Part shown: positions 1 to 12,101 of the stretch, piece by piece
How the letters are laid out: every line of letters begins with the position of its first letter
Numbering within the stretch: position 1 is the stretch's first letter
Assembly (NCBI GenBank): GCA_029959195.1
Contig: CP114120.1
Location: 1,674,001-1,738,000 of the forward strand
Source of the DNA: Dictyophora rubrovolvata
Taxonomy: Eukaryota > Basidiomycota > Agaricomycetes > Phallales > Phallaceae
Reading direction: 5' to 3'
DNA: 64,000 nucleotides
The notes under the pieces: model-generated
What the model was told of the DNA's origin: nothing
Database searches by the model: none
What the model saw: only the letters and a program-made list of their open reading frames with translations
Position numbers and translations under genes: made by a program

Positions 1-510
1 CATATCATTTTTTTGTGATGTTTAACGCTCGAAGGGCTCCTGTGGCTGTAATTTAACCTGAACCGACAAAAAAGACGGAACGTCTGGCAAGTGCTTTCAT
101 TATTTCACGGAGCGCCGTAACTTCAAATGACTATTATATGGCGCGTTCGATATACAACGATGAGTTTCTCCCTGCATGTGAATTCGCTGGTCATTGATCA
201 CGACAGGATGCAATAGTCATCGTGACTGGCAAATAGTAAATATTTTTCAAGAAGCGTCTGTGTAACATGTGTTATACGTTCTATGTTATATGTTAGGAAC
301 CTCAGCGGAGACCCGACTTTTTTCTTTGGACAATCTCTACTATATAAAAAATTCACCTACTGAATTGAAAGAAGGACTATATGATGTGAATACATAACCG
401 AAATCGACTGCGTTGGAAGAATGGTGCACGCTGAGGAAGTCTGCCGGAGGTCGCCATTACGTAAGCGGCCAACAAGTTGTTTGACCAACCTCCAACTTCG
501 TAACACAACA
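1..510. other. Left edge: no gene seen; upstream region of GOS1
   Basis: No reading frame here resembles a known protein. The open frame continues upstream of the GOS1 start to an ATG at 421, but the extra 30 codons look nothing like the SNARE family, so this is more likely 5' leader. The TA-rich stretch near 340-350 could be part of the core promoter, but that is a guess. Confidence 0.4.
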
Positions 511-1490
511 ATGTCCTACGACTCTCTCCGGCGACAAGCTAGGACCCTAGAGTTCCTTGTAGATTCAAAGCTAACCTCATATTCTCGCATAGCATTGGTT
601 GTGACAAAAGAGGGAAATGACATTGAATCTCACGGCTCTACCGACCGGTGGCAAGACCTTGAGGCTGAGATCGAGGATCTCCTAGAGAAGGTATATTTTT
701 GGTTTTTTTGTCAGAAGGTGAAGGTGGCTATTATTCCTCATCGAGTCATAGCTTCGAGAAATTAATGATGGCATGTCGAGTCTATTGAGTGACGTGAATA
801 ACCCTGCTTCCCAAAGTCTTCAACATACCATACAACGTCATCATGAAGTTTTAAGAGACTATACGCGAGATTTCAACCGTACAAAGGCTAGTGCAACGCA
901 GTCCAGTCTAGTGATCAAAGACGATAAAAAATAACGCTCTTCCATTTTTTTTTAGAAAAATGTGCAGTCTGCATTAGACAGAGCGAACCTTCTATCGAAT
1001 GTTCGAAATGATCTCGAGTAAGACGGCCCTTTGGTGCTATATCCAACTAAGTCTTAGATGGAATATTTAGCGCCTACCATCGCTCCTCTGCTGCCGAGTC
1101 ACTTTTAGCCGAACGGGGACGGATAGACAATGCGCACAGAATGACAGACGACGTTCTAGGGTATGTGTTACACCTTCCTTTCCAGGAATTTGAATGATGC
1201 GTTTTTACCCTTTTCTCTCTCCAAAGCCAAGCCTATGAAACTCGAGACGAGTTTGCTAGACAGCGGTCAGCCTTGTCTTCCATCAATGGACGAATGAACA
1301 ATGTCATCCGTAAGCATTCTGGTTTAATATTCTTGGAATCGTATATGTTTTTACAAGTAATACAGAAACCCTTCCCGGAATTGATTCATTAATTTCGATG
1401 ATTAAATCTCGTCGAAGAAGAGATACCATTATTCTCGGTTGTATCATTGGTGCTTGCATAGTATTTATATTAAACTATATGACCAATTAA
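511..1490 (+). CDS. GOS1: Golgi SNARE protein GOS1 (GOSR1 / GS28 family)
   Basis: Qb-SNARE of the Golgi membrane, used in vesicle fusion within the Golgi and on the ER-Golgi route. The N-terminus MSYDSLRRQARTLE is the family signature and fixes the start at 511; the in-frame ATG at 421 adds unconserved sequence. About six exons can be joined. After the first come a coiled-coil stretch, the conserved KNVQSALDRANLL block, a SNARE motif around LLAERGRIDNAHRMTDDVL and SSINGRMNNVIQTLPGIDSL, then RRRRDTIIL leading into a C-terminal membrane anchor of about 20 hydrophobic residues ending NYMTN. The second intron appears to begin with GC (AAG|GCTAGT at about 886); a GT alternative at about 911 would insert unconserved residues. 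Family assignment is firm; exact exon borders are inferred. Confidence 0.93.
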
Positions 1491-3271
1491 GGCATGTTTT
1501 CGTCGCTTACATGCTAATTTTTTTCTGTGGATTACCGATATATCCTGGTTGATTCTGGGAGCTGGTCTTACGCAACGTCCTAATGGAGGACGAAGACAAA
1601 AACAGTTTTCCATGCTTGTGGTGGGACCTAGCGACAGAACATTCACTCGAAGGCAGGTAATGACGCCTGGGATTGCTAAGATATCGCAAGTAACGAACTA
1701 GAAGAAGTTCTTTGTCCTTTCATTACTGATTGTTCAATAATGGAAAGTGCCTCTTCATTCTATCAAGGCCGGATAGATGGATAGGCTGAAGGCCGATGAA
1801 TAGAGTGGCAAAACCGCATGATTTTGGAATTACGGTATCTCAGTCAGTTTCCAAAGTCTTGGATTCAATGGTGGATTCTCAAGCCATTGTAGAATTCACG
1901 GAAGCTTAAAAATAACCAGCGAACATTTTTTCATATGCAGGTCGAAGTCATGTCATGCTCGATTCGACAGGGCGGTAAGCTCGTCCCGTTCTTACCTAGT
2001 TATTGAGTTTAGTGTTGAGGTTCGAACTGGCTAGTTCCTGAATGGGGAATCAACGCTTTGTTCTTTGAGGGAAGAACCAGAACTAGTATTTCATTTCCTT
2101 AAGGTGACGGACTGCGATACCGCCGTTATTTCATTTCCTTATTGTACATGTCTAAAAAAAATTTTATTCATCTATTTTTACTGAGTCGACGTCATATGAT
2201 ACTTTTTGGGGGCTAACAATTATAGAATTGATCAAAAAATTGTGTATTCAAACAGGATTTCCGTCGTCGATAGCACCGCGTTTTGACTTGTTGTCGTTAG
2301 ATCAAGCCACTTTGCCACTTTTAACTCGCTTTTTCTCGTTTTACATACCTTCGTCTCGGGGGTTGCGACTCGAAGATGCAGCAAATCATCACGTTAGCTA
2401 GCCTCACTTTACGTTACCTTTGCTCTGTTGCGAACCTGAACACTACTCTTTAAATAGCGCCTTCGCTTCCGACGGCTGGAGGAATATCTGAGGGCATCGA
2501 AGGCATTCTTGTACTATGACTGACGGCAGCGAGAACTTGAACCTCTAAGTAAGTTCCACATCCTTCAATATACTCCTGTGACATTTCCAATTTCTTTTTC
2601 CTTGATATTATTCACCCATTTCCCCCCGATATAATGGAACTCAAAAACTTTAAAATTATAAATGGATGTTAATTAAATCCTTTTTGGGACGTGAATGCCA
2701 AATTAATTCGGGTTTTAGGGCAAAGTTTCTCCATAATACAATGCTGCCAACCGATGCTTTCCGACTGCACAGAATATGAAGAAATTCTCCTATCTTGAGA
2801 AAACAGAATCACTTGACGAGCTTGGCTAATATTCTAATGAAAAAAGCATGGTTCTGCCAGTGTATGAAAAGAACCCCGGAATAAGTCGTACTCAAGCTGA
2901 CGATGTGAGAGCCGGATCCCCGAAGACAGCGAATATTGCTTGTGCATATAGGAAAGCAAACCTTCGATCACATATATATATTCCATGGCTCGGTATATTC
3001 TATCTAGCCGAGTTCAATCTTCTGTATTTCAATCTTCATGGCTTATCGGCTCTATTGCCAACATTTAGGCGAAAGTAAAGTTCTAGAGTTTCTTCACGCG
3101 ACCGATTTCCGCAGTCCACTAGTAAGGGGGCTTGCAGCCGTTGGCGGGGTAGGTCGAGTCAACGAAGTACACCTGAAATTAGGTTTTGATTAAATTTGAA
3201 GATAATAATAATCGGAGGCCATGTTATTGTTATCTATACTGAATCAACGAAAGAGTTATTAATTCAAGTAT
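1491..3271. other. Intergenic, 1.8 kb; no gene supported
   Basis: AT-rich sequence between GOS1 and the 3' end of MIOX. It contains a direct repeat of the string TTATTTCATTTCCTTA-like sequence around 2088-2140. An open frame at 2848-3078 (+) encodes nothing recognisable. On the minus strand, 3095-3173 looks like a stray terminal exon: an acceptor-like TTTCAG followed by codons reading VYFVDSTYPANGCKPL and ending in a stop. It has no partner exon between it and MIOX, whose own C-terminus is complete, so it is not called as a gene. Confidence 0.4.
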
Positions 3272-4483
3272 CTACCATTCGACTTCGGGAGGGAAGTATT
3301 TCGCAATGAGTGCTTCGTAGTACGGCCGTACCTCGCTGGAATCCACTCTTTCATCGGATTTGCTGTATAAATCATACGGGTTAAAAGCCCGAACAGCGGC
3401 CAGCAATTGATAACTGACAAGAGAAATCACATTAATCAATGCTATATAAATCCTAGTGAACAAGAAAACAAACTCTTTGTCATTCATTAAATGGCGATAA
3501 GCGCCTTCGCGATGCCATGGATAGAAGCTGTGATATCGAATCATTGCTAAACCTTCCGGAGGAAGAGTACTTTGAGATTTGCATATTTGATAAAGATACT
3601 GATAGAAGATGATATTATTAATTCTGGACAAGCTTTAGGAAGCTACGGCCTACTTCATCGTGTCCCCATGATATCATTACTAGTTTTGATGAAGGCACAC
3701 CCGAACCCATTTAGCGCAGGGAAATGCAATCTGAATAAGATACACATACCATTGTCTAATCCACACCCAGCCCCATAAATACCATATACAGTAGAATAAA
3801 TAGGATGGCCGTAATCTGGGTTATTAAGGAAGGTTTCGGGATATATGATAGTCTCCGGGAACTTGCAACCAACGACAAATGTATCACCCACAACGTCCCA
3901 TTGCCCTCTGGAATCATGAAGAATAACTCTCGCTTTGACGGATACGTATGGCTTTAATAACTCACTCAGAACCAAAGACAAACAGCAGCTTTCCGAGGTC
4001 GTGAATGAGGCCTACTACTTGCATCCAATCGGGTTTTCCATCCCGACGGATGGCTTCCGCGGTTTGAATCAAATGATCTAGTTGACTCAAGTCTGTATCA
4101 GGATCAGAGTCGTCGACTAGAGTGTTAAGCAATTCCATGGCTTCCCAGACACCAAGCTTAGCATGTTCCTGATCACAGAATCTGGCTCGGACTCGGGTAT
4201 TAAATTCAACCGTCTGTTTTTCTACATGACGCGTTAAAAGGAAAAGGAAAGAGTCATCACCACAAGTTCGATGAAAATTACCATGCTGTTCTCTGTAAAA
4301 AGCCCTAGAAATAGCCATTAATCGCAGTGAAACGCGAGCATTCCGGGTACCATACTTCACACGATCGCTTGCTAGTTCATATTGTCTGAACTTGGTTTGG
4401 TTTTGGTCTCTATCTTCATCAAGATGGGAAACGTCATTACACTCAGAGGAGCTCTTGAGGACGTTGACTGTCATTAATAACAT
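3272..4483 (-). CDS. Inositol oxygenase (MIOX)
   Basis: Cytosolic di-iron oxygenase that cleaves myo-inositol to D-glucuronate. About six exons join into a full-length protein. All six metal ligands of the family are visible: His in DHLIQTAEAIR, His-Asp in VGLIHDLGK, His in ISWGHDE, His in YHSFYPWH and Asp in FNPYDLYSK. VVGDTFVVGCKFPETIIYP and AGCGLDN are also family blocks. The protein ends in EVEW, matching the usual C-terminal Trp. The intron after SWGHDE and a phase-2 intron after MNDK are clear from the alignment. The N-terminus (ATG at 4483, or a second ATG nine bases in) is unconserved and less certain. It is divergently arranged with the HIT-protein gene. Confidence 0.93.
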
Positions 4484-5144
4484 TATTTTTCTCTTTCTTT
4501 CCTACAAAAAAAAACGGCAAAACCTAATTTGAAAATTTACGTCATCTTCCTGCACTTGTCAGGGGTCACAAATAGAGCTTTTACAAACCTTCGTCGATTG
4601 CATCTGAAACGGATCGGAAGGCTGTGGCTTTCGAAGAGAGATCATGAGCGGGAATGGGGGTGAACATTATTGACAAGGAGGTTGATAGGGCCAAAATGTA
4701 TGACAGCGCTGGTCAATGCGCTTTTACTTAACAACACCGAAACCTTGAGCATATTAGGCACATTCAGCAATGCACTAAGTTTGTGCCAATTGGATGAGTC
4801 GCATGAGCCGAAAAATCTCCACTGAGTAATAATTTGCACGCTCCATAATTGGGTAAAATTTTCCCGCGTTTTGTCGGAACATATTGGATCATTCCAATGT
4901 GATTCTACTTTTCAGGTGCCCATTGCCGCGCCACCAAGAAAAGGACTCAAGCCTGGGCATGATGAAAGATGTCAAGTTGAGCTCCATCGTGTCACATGTT
5001 GGCGCCAATTGCCTGGGAAAGGTTCGAGCCTAGCATTTGCTCAAGTGTACAATCAAGTGCGTTCTTACTGTGATCAATTCCACAAAGAATTCTAATGGCT
5101 CATTGCCGACTTGGAAAATCCAGATTATATCTCCTTTGTTTGAA
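4484..5144. promoter_or_regulatory. Shared upstream region of MIOX (-) and the HIT hydrolase (+)
   Basis: Two start codons face away from each other across about 660 bases. Frames open in this region (for example 4871-5095, +) have no family resemblance and are not called. No specific promoter element could be assigned. Confidence 0.35.
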
Positions 5145-5857
5145 ATGGTCGTAGGACCGCTATTTTTTTCAACTATAGATGTCACTCGCCAAGGTTGGAT
5201 ACACTGCCACTCCGGTTAAATCCTCTTATGTTCGTCAGCTTATTGACCAAGGTTGGAAGCATTTTATAGGAGCGCACTGTCCTATGCAATCGTGAATTTA
5301 AAGCCTATCGTTCCGGGGCGTAGGTGCTTTCCATAGTTCATCAAACTAGTTCGTGCCAATGTCGACGGTGTTTTAAAGATGTTTTGGTTATACCTAACCG
5401 GCCGGTTAAACGACTGGTCGATTTATCTCCAGAGGAAGTCACTTCTCTATTCTCGACTGTCCAGAAAGTTGGCAAGGTGGTAGAGGAGGCCTACAAAGCC
5501 GATGCCCTAACATTAGCCTGTCAGGTATTCGCCACTTCCATTTCGTCTGGTATACTCTTTCATTTCATACTTTTTCTCTCTGCATAGGACGGAAAAGCAG
5601 CTGGCCAATCCATCCCGCACGTTCATATTCACATACTTCCTAGACGATCTAAAGGCGATCAATTTGAGAACGATAATGATCGGATATACCCTGCCCTAGA
5701 AAAATCAGAAAGTGGACTTCCAAGAGATTTTCAAACGGTTCAGGAACAAAAATCCGAAATTTTGAAGGTTGATGCAGATGAAAATCGGCCACCAAGAACA
5801 ATTGACGAGATGGAGAAAGAAGCCAACTGGCTACAATCATTGTTTTTGTCAAATTAA
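5145..5857 (+). CDS. HIT-family diadenosine polyphosphate hydrolase (FHIT / Aph1 / Hnt2 type)
   Basis: Predicted to hydrolyse Ap3A/Ap4A-type dinucleotides in the cytosol or nucleus. Four exons join. The first has FFSTIDVTRQ, the second YRSALSYAIVNLKPIVPG, the third VLVIPNRPVKRLVDLSPEEV, and the last DGKAAGQSIPHVHIHILPR. The His triad HVHIHI is intact, with the middle His as the catalytic nucleophile of the family. The C-terminal part contains the family's acidic insertion and the PPRTIDEMEKEANWL helix typical of fungal Aph1. Introns fall at about 5192-5259, 5323-5380 and 5523-5587. The start at 5145 is the ATG just upstream of the conserved block. The gene ends 124 bases from the convergent RING-protein gene. 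Confidence 0.9.
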
Positions 5858-5980
5858 TCTTCGATCTTTGAATAATAGACATTACGTTACACACATTCTT
5901 CTATTTGCATTGATATGATGTTACAACATGGATATACAAACATGCTAATATATAATATCGTGTCTCATAGCTTAATTGGG

Positions 5981-7988
5981 TCACCGATGTCGGCGTGCAC
6001 CACTAGCGCCTCCACCCAAGATAACCAATTTCTGATTTCGACCACGTTTACGACCTCCACGCTGCTCAAGATCATGCCATGCCAAGTCTAGATCCCATTC
6101 ATCTTCCACTCTTTCCTCCTTCGGAGCATTCAGCGACGGCTGCGAAGAAGACAAAGCAGACGCGAAACTCCGAGATCCCCAAGCGCCCGACGTCCGTCCT
6201 GGTTGAGCAGATATCTCGGTTTCAGTACGACCGGATTCTGTAGCCGAGGCGGTTGACCAATCTTCTGTTACGCTGATAGGGATATGTGAAGTGAGACCTG
6301 TAGTAGCAAATTGAGCGAGGGTCCCGTATATCCGTTCCCTCTCCTTCTCTTCGGCACGCAACTTAGCACGATCATCCCTCTTGGCTTTCTCTTTACGCTT
6401 GGACCGGCGTGTATTAAGTGCCGCTTCGAAGTTTTTCAACGTGGCTGTCCCTACAACAGATTCCAAATTCGTCTCGACGAAAACAACATCAGCACCATCT
6501 GGAAGGGCGAGGTATTTGCAACGTTTCCTCAAGTCTTCATTTACGGATCCCTCCGAGAATGCTTCAACTTCGACAGTAATTTCATTAGGGAAGGCTGCAT
6601 AGTTATCGTAATGTGCCAATAAGATCCGGGTATCAAGTGGATGTAGGAATATTGGACTCCCAAACGCAGATTGGTAATAGTAATAATTCGTTGTGGATGT
6701 GTTATGTTGGGACTTGTGACGCTGTTGAGGACTATCGCGAAACCGCGAATCCAAGGACAGGAACTCCCCTGGAGTTTCGACGTTCCTTTCGGATTCAATT
6801 TCAGGAGGGCTTTGACTTTCCTTGGCTCTCTCGTCTTGTTTGATTAAGCTACCCAGATCCTGCTGAGTCTTGGCAACTGCGTGACGAAGAGCTTCCGTGT
6901 CCATGTTTCGTGCAAATTCCATTTGATTATGGACCTTCCGTTCCGCAGCCTCTACGAACACGACGCCCAACTCATCCTTCATGCTTAGAAGCAAATTCCG
7001 TTCTGATTCAAGTTCAATAAGGTCTCGATTGAGGTTTTCTATTAAATATGTTGGAGTGGCCAACATAAGTCTGGAAAACGTGTAAACATCGGGGAGGAAA
7101 TGAAACGGCGCCTGATGCGGAGAAAGGACAGCAGATGGCCAAGTGGCTGAGCGTGGAAGGGCTAGAGTGGTGATTCGAGGTCTTTGTATTAGACGCATAC
7201 AAAGGCTCTTCCGGACCTTCGAAGCTGAAGAAAAATCTGATTCAGGTGGTGAACATACGCTGCCCACATGATCTACCGCGGATAGCCGGTTATCAAACCA
7301 TTTCACACTCTTCAGTTGCTTCTCGTTAATAGAATCGAAACAAATGGGACATCGGATCCATTTATCCGGAATTTCGGAGGTATTCAAGTAGTGTAGGACG
7401 CAGGGGTAACAGAAGACCTGGTTTTTCAATCACATAAATATCCCACACTAATGGGCGAACAACACTAGAAAGCTTACATGCCCGCATCGCGTCATTCGTG
7501 GGGCTGTAGGGGGGGACAGGCAGATTGGGCACGAAATTAAGCTTTCTTCAGTAACTGGGGTTGATGTTATAGCAGATACCTGGGGTATCAGCACCTGAAG
7601 GACATCTTGCCATTGGAAAAAGCTATTAAAACAGAAGTTTGAGCATACTGACTGGTATGAGGCAAAAAAACCTACATATCAGGATCCGAAAGGTGCACCG
7701 AATAATCCCCAGAGGGCTTCATGACGAATCTGTACTGTGCATTCACGAACCCTGTCATGATTCACAGGAATTGGAATGAGGTCATTGCGCATCTAAGGAT
7801 GGCTGCTCACTCTCTGAGTTTCTGATACCACCTCCCAATCTTTTGCCAGGCTTCTTGGGAGTAAATGTCTGTCTTGGAGGTAAAGAAAAATTGAGAAGAT
7901 GGTTGAGGGATGTGGCTGAAGGGTTCGATGCCTTGGGCTGGCGTCTGGTCTGAAAATTCGAAGAAGATTGGGATGCTGAAGGTGCCAT
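5981..7988 (-). CDS. RING-finger protein of the RNF10 / Mag2 family
   Basis: Putative E3 ubiquitin ligase; yeast Mag2 and human RNF10 act on stalled or colliding 40S ribosomal subunits. The start at 7988 gives MAPSASQSSSNFQTRRQ. A basic low-complexity N-terminus is followed after a short intron by RFVNAQYRFVMKPSGDYSVH, a family block. The C3HC4 RING spans two exons: CPICLSPPTAPRMTRCGH, then FCYPCVLHYLNTSEIPDKWI and CPICFDSIN, with all zinc ligands present. The long last exon (7429 to the stop) has a coiled-coil region, the HPLDTRILLAHY segment conserved in the family, a charged Lys/Arg/Glu-rich stretch and a basic tail. Family is clear; function follows from homologues only. Confidence 0.88.
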
Positions 7989-8241
7989 ATTACAAGAAAG
8001 GATAGATAAGTTATGCAAAAAAGAAACAGGAAGTGGCGGAAAGAACTTAAAGTAACAGTACGAGCTACTATCCTCACGGCGGGAGGATAGCAATTCCTGA
8101 CGTTACGTAAAAATCGCTGAGATCGAAGTTCACAACAAGTTAGCCGCCCAAATTCAGAGTGTGGTAATTTTACAGAAATTATTTGTAACAACTAGTGCTC
8201 ATTTATATGAAAGTCTCGCCTTGGCTCTTATATTTATACCG

Positions 8242-9873
8242 TCATTGAGAGCTCGTCTTCATTATCGAAGAAGGGAGATTCAAGCGTAAAGTATCCAATA
8301 AGTCAGGCCGAGCTTGGGTAGTATTGACATCTTTGTTACTCCCACCGTCCTCCTCAGGCGCGGCATTAATTTGTTTAGATCCGCTGGCGTCTGCGCGTTT
8401 TCTACGTTTCAAAACGGATGGCACAAACGCCGTGCTCTCTCTTTTCAAATCTCGAAGCGCAGCAGGTGCCGATATGGTTGCATCAACATTGTCGGCGGCT
8501 GGGGAGAAAACTTTCGGGCCTGTAATCTCCTTCACTGGTTTATTTAGCGGGGGATGGTTATGTCGTCGTTCGGATTGATATGTCTGGTACGGTCGATGCA
8601 GATATGACGCTAGGGGATCCTGCATTGAGCCAACAGACTGGACGCGGGGGACGGGTGTGAAGCCTGGCGGCGCAAAGGGCGGCATCTGGTGTATCGGAAA
8701 TCCAGGAGGTAACGGTGGTGGTCCTGGGAATGGCGTAGAAGATGATTGAAAATATGATGGTGGTTCAGCGATAAACGGCATTGGAGGGAAAGTGCTACCG
8801 AAGTCTGGAGGTGGCCCAGGAGGGAGTGGCGGCACTGAATTATATATTAGAAACGCGTGCAAACTATCTGAAAGCACTTACTTTGGCCTGGAGGTGGTCC
8901 TTCTGGCATTGGAATGTCGTCGTCGTCATCATCATTACCATCATCATCACCGTCTTTATTATCTGATTTCGATGGAGGAGGTCCAGCAGGCATAACGATA
9001 TCTTCATCGGATGTTCCTGTGAACAAAGGTTGATGTGTACCTAGCTCAAAACTGCGGCAGCATACCTTCGTCGACGTCCTCGTCATTATCCTCGTCTTGA
9101 CTGTCAATTTCGTCGGGTCGCAAAGCTGAGTAAAGGGTCAAGATACAAGCTGAAAGATGAAGCTAAAATAAGTTTACGTCGCTCCATGTAGAGCATTCCA
9201 GGAGGTGGAACACCGTATGGATTCATTACAGGGTCATAATATATACTTCGCTCTGGATGTCGGGGTAGTCCGTTCTTATCAAACACATTTCGTTGTCTAT
9301 TCGTAACCAAAACTTGTTTCTCCTCAGGTTCTGAAGTTTTCTTATAGTTACTGCGGTAGACAAGTCGGCGGTGTTCAGGATGTTCAGTAACATATTCTTC
9401 CTTCTTGTTGTTGATACGAGCAAGCTCGGCTCTAAGAGACTCTAACTCGGATTTTTGAGTAGAGGAGATAGTATCATCTTTTTCTAGACATGATAAAATT
9501 AGTGATATCATATAACTCGAAGTGATGGATGGTGACTAACCTGCGTTCTCTAATCGCTCGATGTCCTCTTCGAGAGCTAAACTAAAAATGTAAATAATTG
9601 CCGAGGAACAAACACTAAGAAGTCTAACCTGTTGTATCCTTTTTTACAAGAGCTAAATCTCGGGCCTTTTGTCTCTCTGTCTTATTCTGCTCTATGAAGT
9701 CAGAATGATGGAAATCATGGAGCGAAATGCTTCTGAATGCAAGTGACCTTTTTCAATTCTTTCTTTCTTTCGGCCTTGCCTGAAACGCGTCTTCTTCAGG
9801 TTGTAATTTCCTCAAGCCAAAAAAGGAACGTACGAAATGAATCTGCAGGATTCAGATTTTTGCCTTTGGCCAT
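8242..9873 (-). CDS. WBP11-like pre-mRNA splicing factor
   Basis: Related to WW-domain-binding protein 11 (Npw38BP/SNP70), a nuclear spliceosome-associated protein. The start MAKGKNLNPADSF and the next exon's basic KKERIEK/KNKTERQKARDLALVKKDT-like segment match the family's N-terminal domain. Further exons give a Glu/Lys-rich coil, an acidic run of Asp codons near 8920-8960, and repeated proline motifs PPLPPGPPP and PFPGPPPLPPGFP that are typical WW-domain ligands. The C-terminus, with FVPSVLKRRKR and LRLNLPSSIM, follows the conserved FVPTALRVRR-type block. Several short introns interrupt the N-terminal half. It lies head-to-head with ERG2. Confidence 0.85.
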
Positions 9874-10053
9874 GACCACAACTTTAAAGTTTGATTCAAA
9901 AGGGTTTATCTGATTATGTAAGAACTTGGGCAAAGGCCCTGGCGAATCAAGCGCTGGAAGTCTTTGTGTCGTACTATACGATATTACATTTTTTATGTAA
10001 ACCCTGCTTAGACTCGATTACCCTCCTTACTTGATTCAACTGACTCGGAAAAA
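9874..10053. promoter_or_regulatory. Bidirectional promoter between WBP11-like gene (-) and ERG2 (+)
   Basis: Only 180 bases separate the two divergent start codons, so both promoters must lie here or overlap the genes. No specific binding site was assigned. Confidence 0.5.
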
Positions 10054-10965
10054 ATGGGTAAAACAACTCCCAAAAATCAGCCTGTCCGCAAGAGTCGCGA
10101 TTGGATTAATTTGGTTTTGATTATTGGATCTCTCTTCAGTCTTGTGGTCGCAGGTTGTGCTTATCTGGATTCAATAAGGGTATGTCCAAGTACATATAAA
10201 AAAATTTTTTCCCACCTCACTGAGAGTAATTTTATTGACAATTTAGGATCGGTTTTATGTTTTCGATCCCGAATTTTTGCACGAGTTGGCACGCGACGCG
10301 GTCGCCACGCATAACAATAACACAGATCTCATAATCAACCACATAATATCAAATTTGACGACAACATATGCAGTAGCGGAAGGTGAAAGACCGCTTCTTG
10401 CTTTGCAAACCGAAACAACCCCGGACAACTGGGTCCTGAGTAACGCAGGGGGCGCGATGGGAGCTATGCTTATCATACACGCATCTGTCACCGAGTATCT
10501 TATTATCTTCGGCACGCCGTTGGGGACAGAAGGTCACACTGGTCGACACACTGCAGATGATTATTTCCATATACTTGTTGGCGAACAGTGGGCTTTCGCT
10601 GCTGGAGCAGTTGAAAAAGAGGCGAGTCTAGCTTTCTTATTCATGTTCTGGATTATAGACTGATGCTGTGAGATAAGGTTTATGGGCCGGGATCACTTCA
10701 TATCCTCCCTCGTGGGCAAGTTAAGCAGTACAAAATGCACGAGGGTTGTTTTGCTCTTGAATATGCGAGAGGTAGGTGAAAATACGGATGGGATGTTCTG
10801 TCGAATAGTTCATTTGACCATTTTTTCACAGGGTGGATACCCCCCATGTTACCATTTGGTTTAGCAGATATCCTATTCTCTACCCTCGATTTCTCTACCT
10901 TTTACCATACAGCGAGAATAACCGCTCGCGAAACTGTAAAGAATTTATTGTTAGGGAAAGTGTAG
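10054..10965 (+). CDS. ERG2: C-8 sterol isomerase ERG2
   Basis: ER membrane enzyme that converts fecosterol to episterol in ergosterol synthesis; homologue of the mammalian sigma-1 receptor. The first exon gives a single N-terminal membrane segment ([20 protein letters not shown]). Later exons contain the family blocks [76 protein letters not shown] and a C-terminal amphipathic stretch. There are three introns. The second appears to start with GC (GAG|GCGAGT at about 10622), because joining there gives VEKEVYGPGS, which is the family consensus. Length, about 230 residues, is as expected. Confidence 0.95.
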
Positions 10966-11511
10966 TCACCGATATATGTATTCCCTCGCGATACCACGTG
11001 CGAGTTCTTCCCTTTCCTTTTTACTCAGCATCGGGCGTCACCCAACCTATGCGCACGACAAATCTATGACGTTTTTAGCTACTCTATTTATAAACCCAAA
11101 CAATCTAAATCACAACCTAAATCACACGTGGCCCCTTCATCTAATATCCAATTGAGTAAATTACGATAAACTTGTGAGACTTCCGACAGCTCGAAAGCAA
11201 TCGTCAGTGCCCACTTGGGGGACAAATTATCATAATCTGGCTTCGCCGGCCAAGCATGGACTCCATGTGTACACATGGGTTATATTACTTCTAATGTTAT
11301 GTATATTGACGTGTGTAATGCATATTATAATCATTGAACGACCTCGAGGCGCCGCTTGCGGTGATCGCAGCTCAGCCGAAGTCGCTCCCTCAACCAGGCG
11401 TATGGCCACATATATATTTATACGTTCGGAAAATGGGCTGCACCTGTGTTCTTCCTTGACCTCACCTGCACTCACCTCCCAACTTGTGTTTGAAACCGAC
11501 CGAATACGAAA
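10966..11511. other. Intergenic 0.55 kb upstream of the Cys-rich gene
   Basis: No gene seen. It holds two E-box-like CACGTG/CACGTGG strings, at about 10997-11003 (ACCACGTGCG) and 11125-11132 (CACACGTGG), either of which could act on the downstream gene. A pair of open frames at 11174-11475 on opposite strands has no family match. Confidence 0.35.
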
Positions 11512-12019
11512 ATGAACTCAAAGCCCACTACTAACACTGTTACGCAACCGAAACCATCTTCTGGAATGAGTGAGCTGGTCCTACAAGTTGTGTACTTCTC
11601 CAGCTTGACGTTGTTGACTACAGTGCTCTCCGTACAGCCATCCATTGAACAAGCCGAGCTTGAGACGTCTCGACAAGCCGCTCACAAACACCACAGAAGC
11701 ATGCGTCTTCGTGGTGGAGGAGCCGCCAGGGTATATTCATATTCTCTAATTGCGAAGGCCGTTTGGTTGTCTAAATGAAACAATAGGACTGCTTCTTGGG
11801 TATGGTTGAATGTTTCTTATGCTTCGAGTGCTGCAAAGTACGCTTCTTTTCCTTCCTCTCGTATCATCCGACGAACTAACTCACTATGCTTTCAACAGGA
11901 CTGTTGTGAATGTATGCATATCACACTTCCTTGTTTGTTATTTGCTTTGTTCATTTTCCGTCCTAGGCTGTGCCGACATCATATGCTGCCCTTGCGAAAT
12001 GTGCTGCGGCGATTCTTGA
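11512..12019 (+). CDS. Small Cys-rich protein with an LRGG motif, probably membrane-associated
   Basis: I do not recognise a named family with certainty. Three exons join into a protein of about 110 residues. The N-terminal part (about residues 1-65) is polar with one moderately hydrophobic patch (VVYFSSLTLLTTVLSV). Then comes SMRLRGGGAAR, which resembles the C-terminal LRLRGG of ubiquitin, and directly after it a tail of about 40 residues with 15 or so cysteines: DCFLGMVECFLCFECC, CCECC, CCPCEMCC. Cys clusters of this kind recall CYSTM-type or palmitoylated peripheral membrane proteins. Introns after GGAAR, after ECCK and inside DCCEC restore one frame through the Cys pattern, which supports them. 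Any function is unknown. It ends 83 bases from the end of the convergent GCN2 gene. Confidence 0.75.
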
Positions 12020-12101
12020 TATCATATGGCTGTCACTATGGGATAATAATACAACTATACAACATATACGTATATACCTATGATACAAAAGTGGCCCCAC
12101 A

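Noticed and set aside
421-510. N-terminal extension of GOS1 from an upstream ATG
   Set aside because: The added residues have no family resemblance; the conserved N-terminus begins at 511.
4871-5144. Extra upstream exon of the HIT hydrolase
   Set aside because: Family members start close to the called ATG, and the upstream frames show no similarity.
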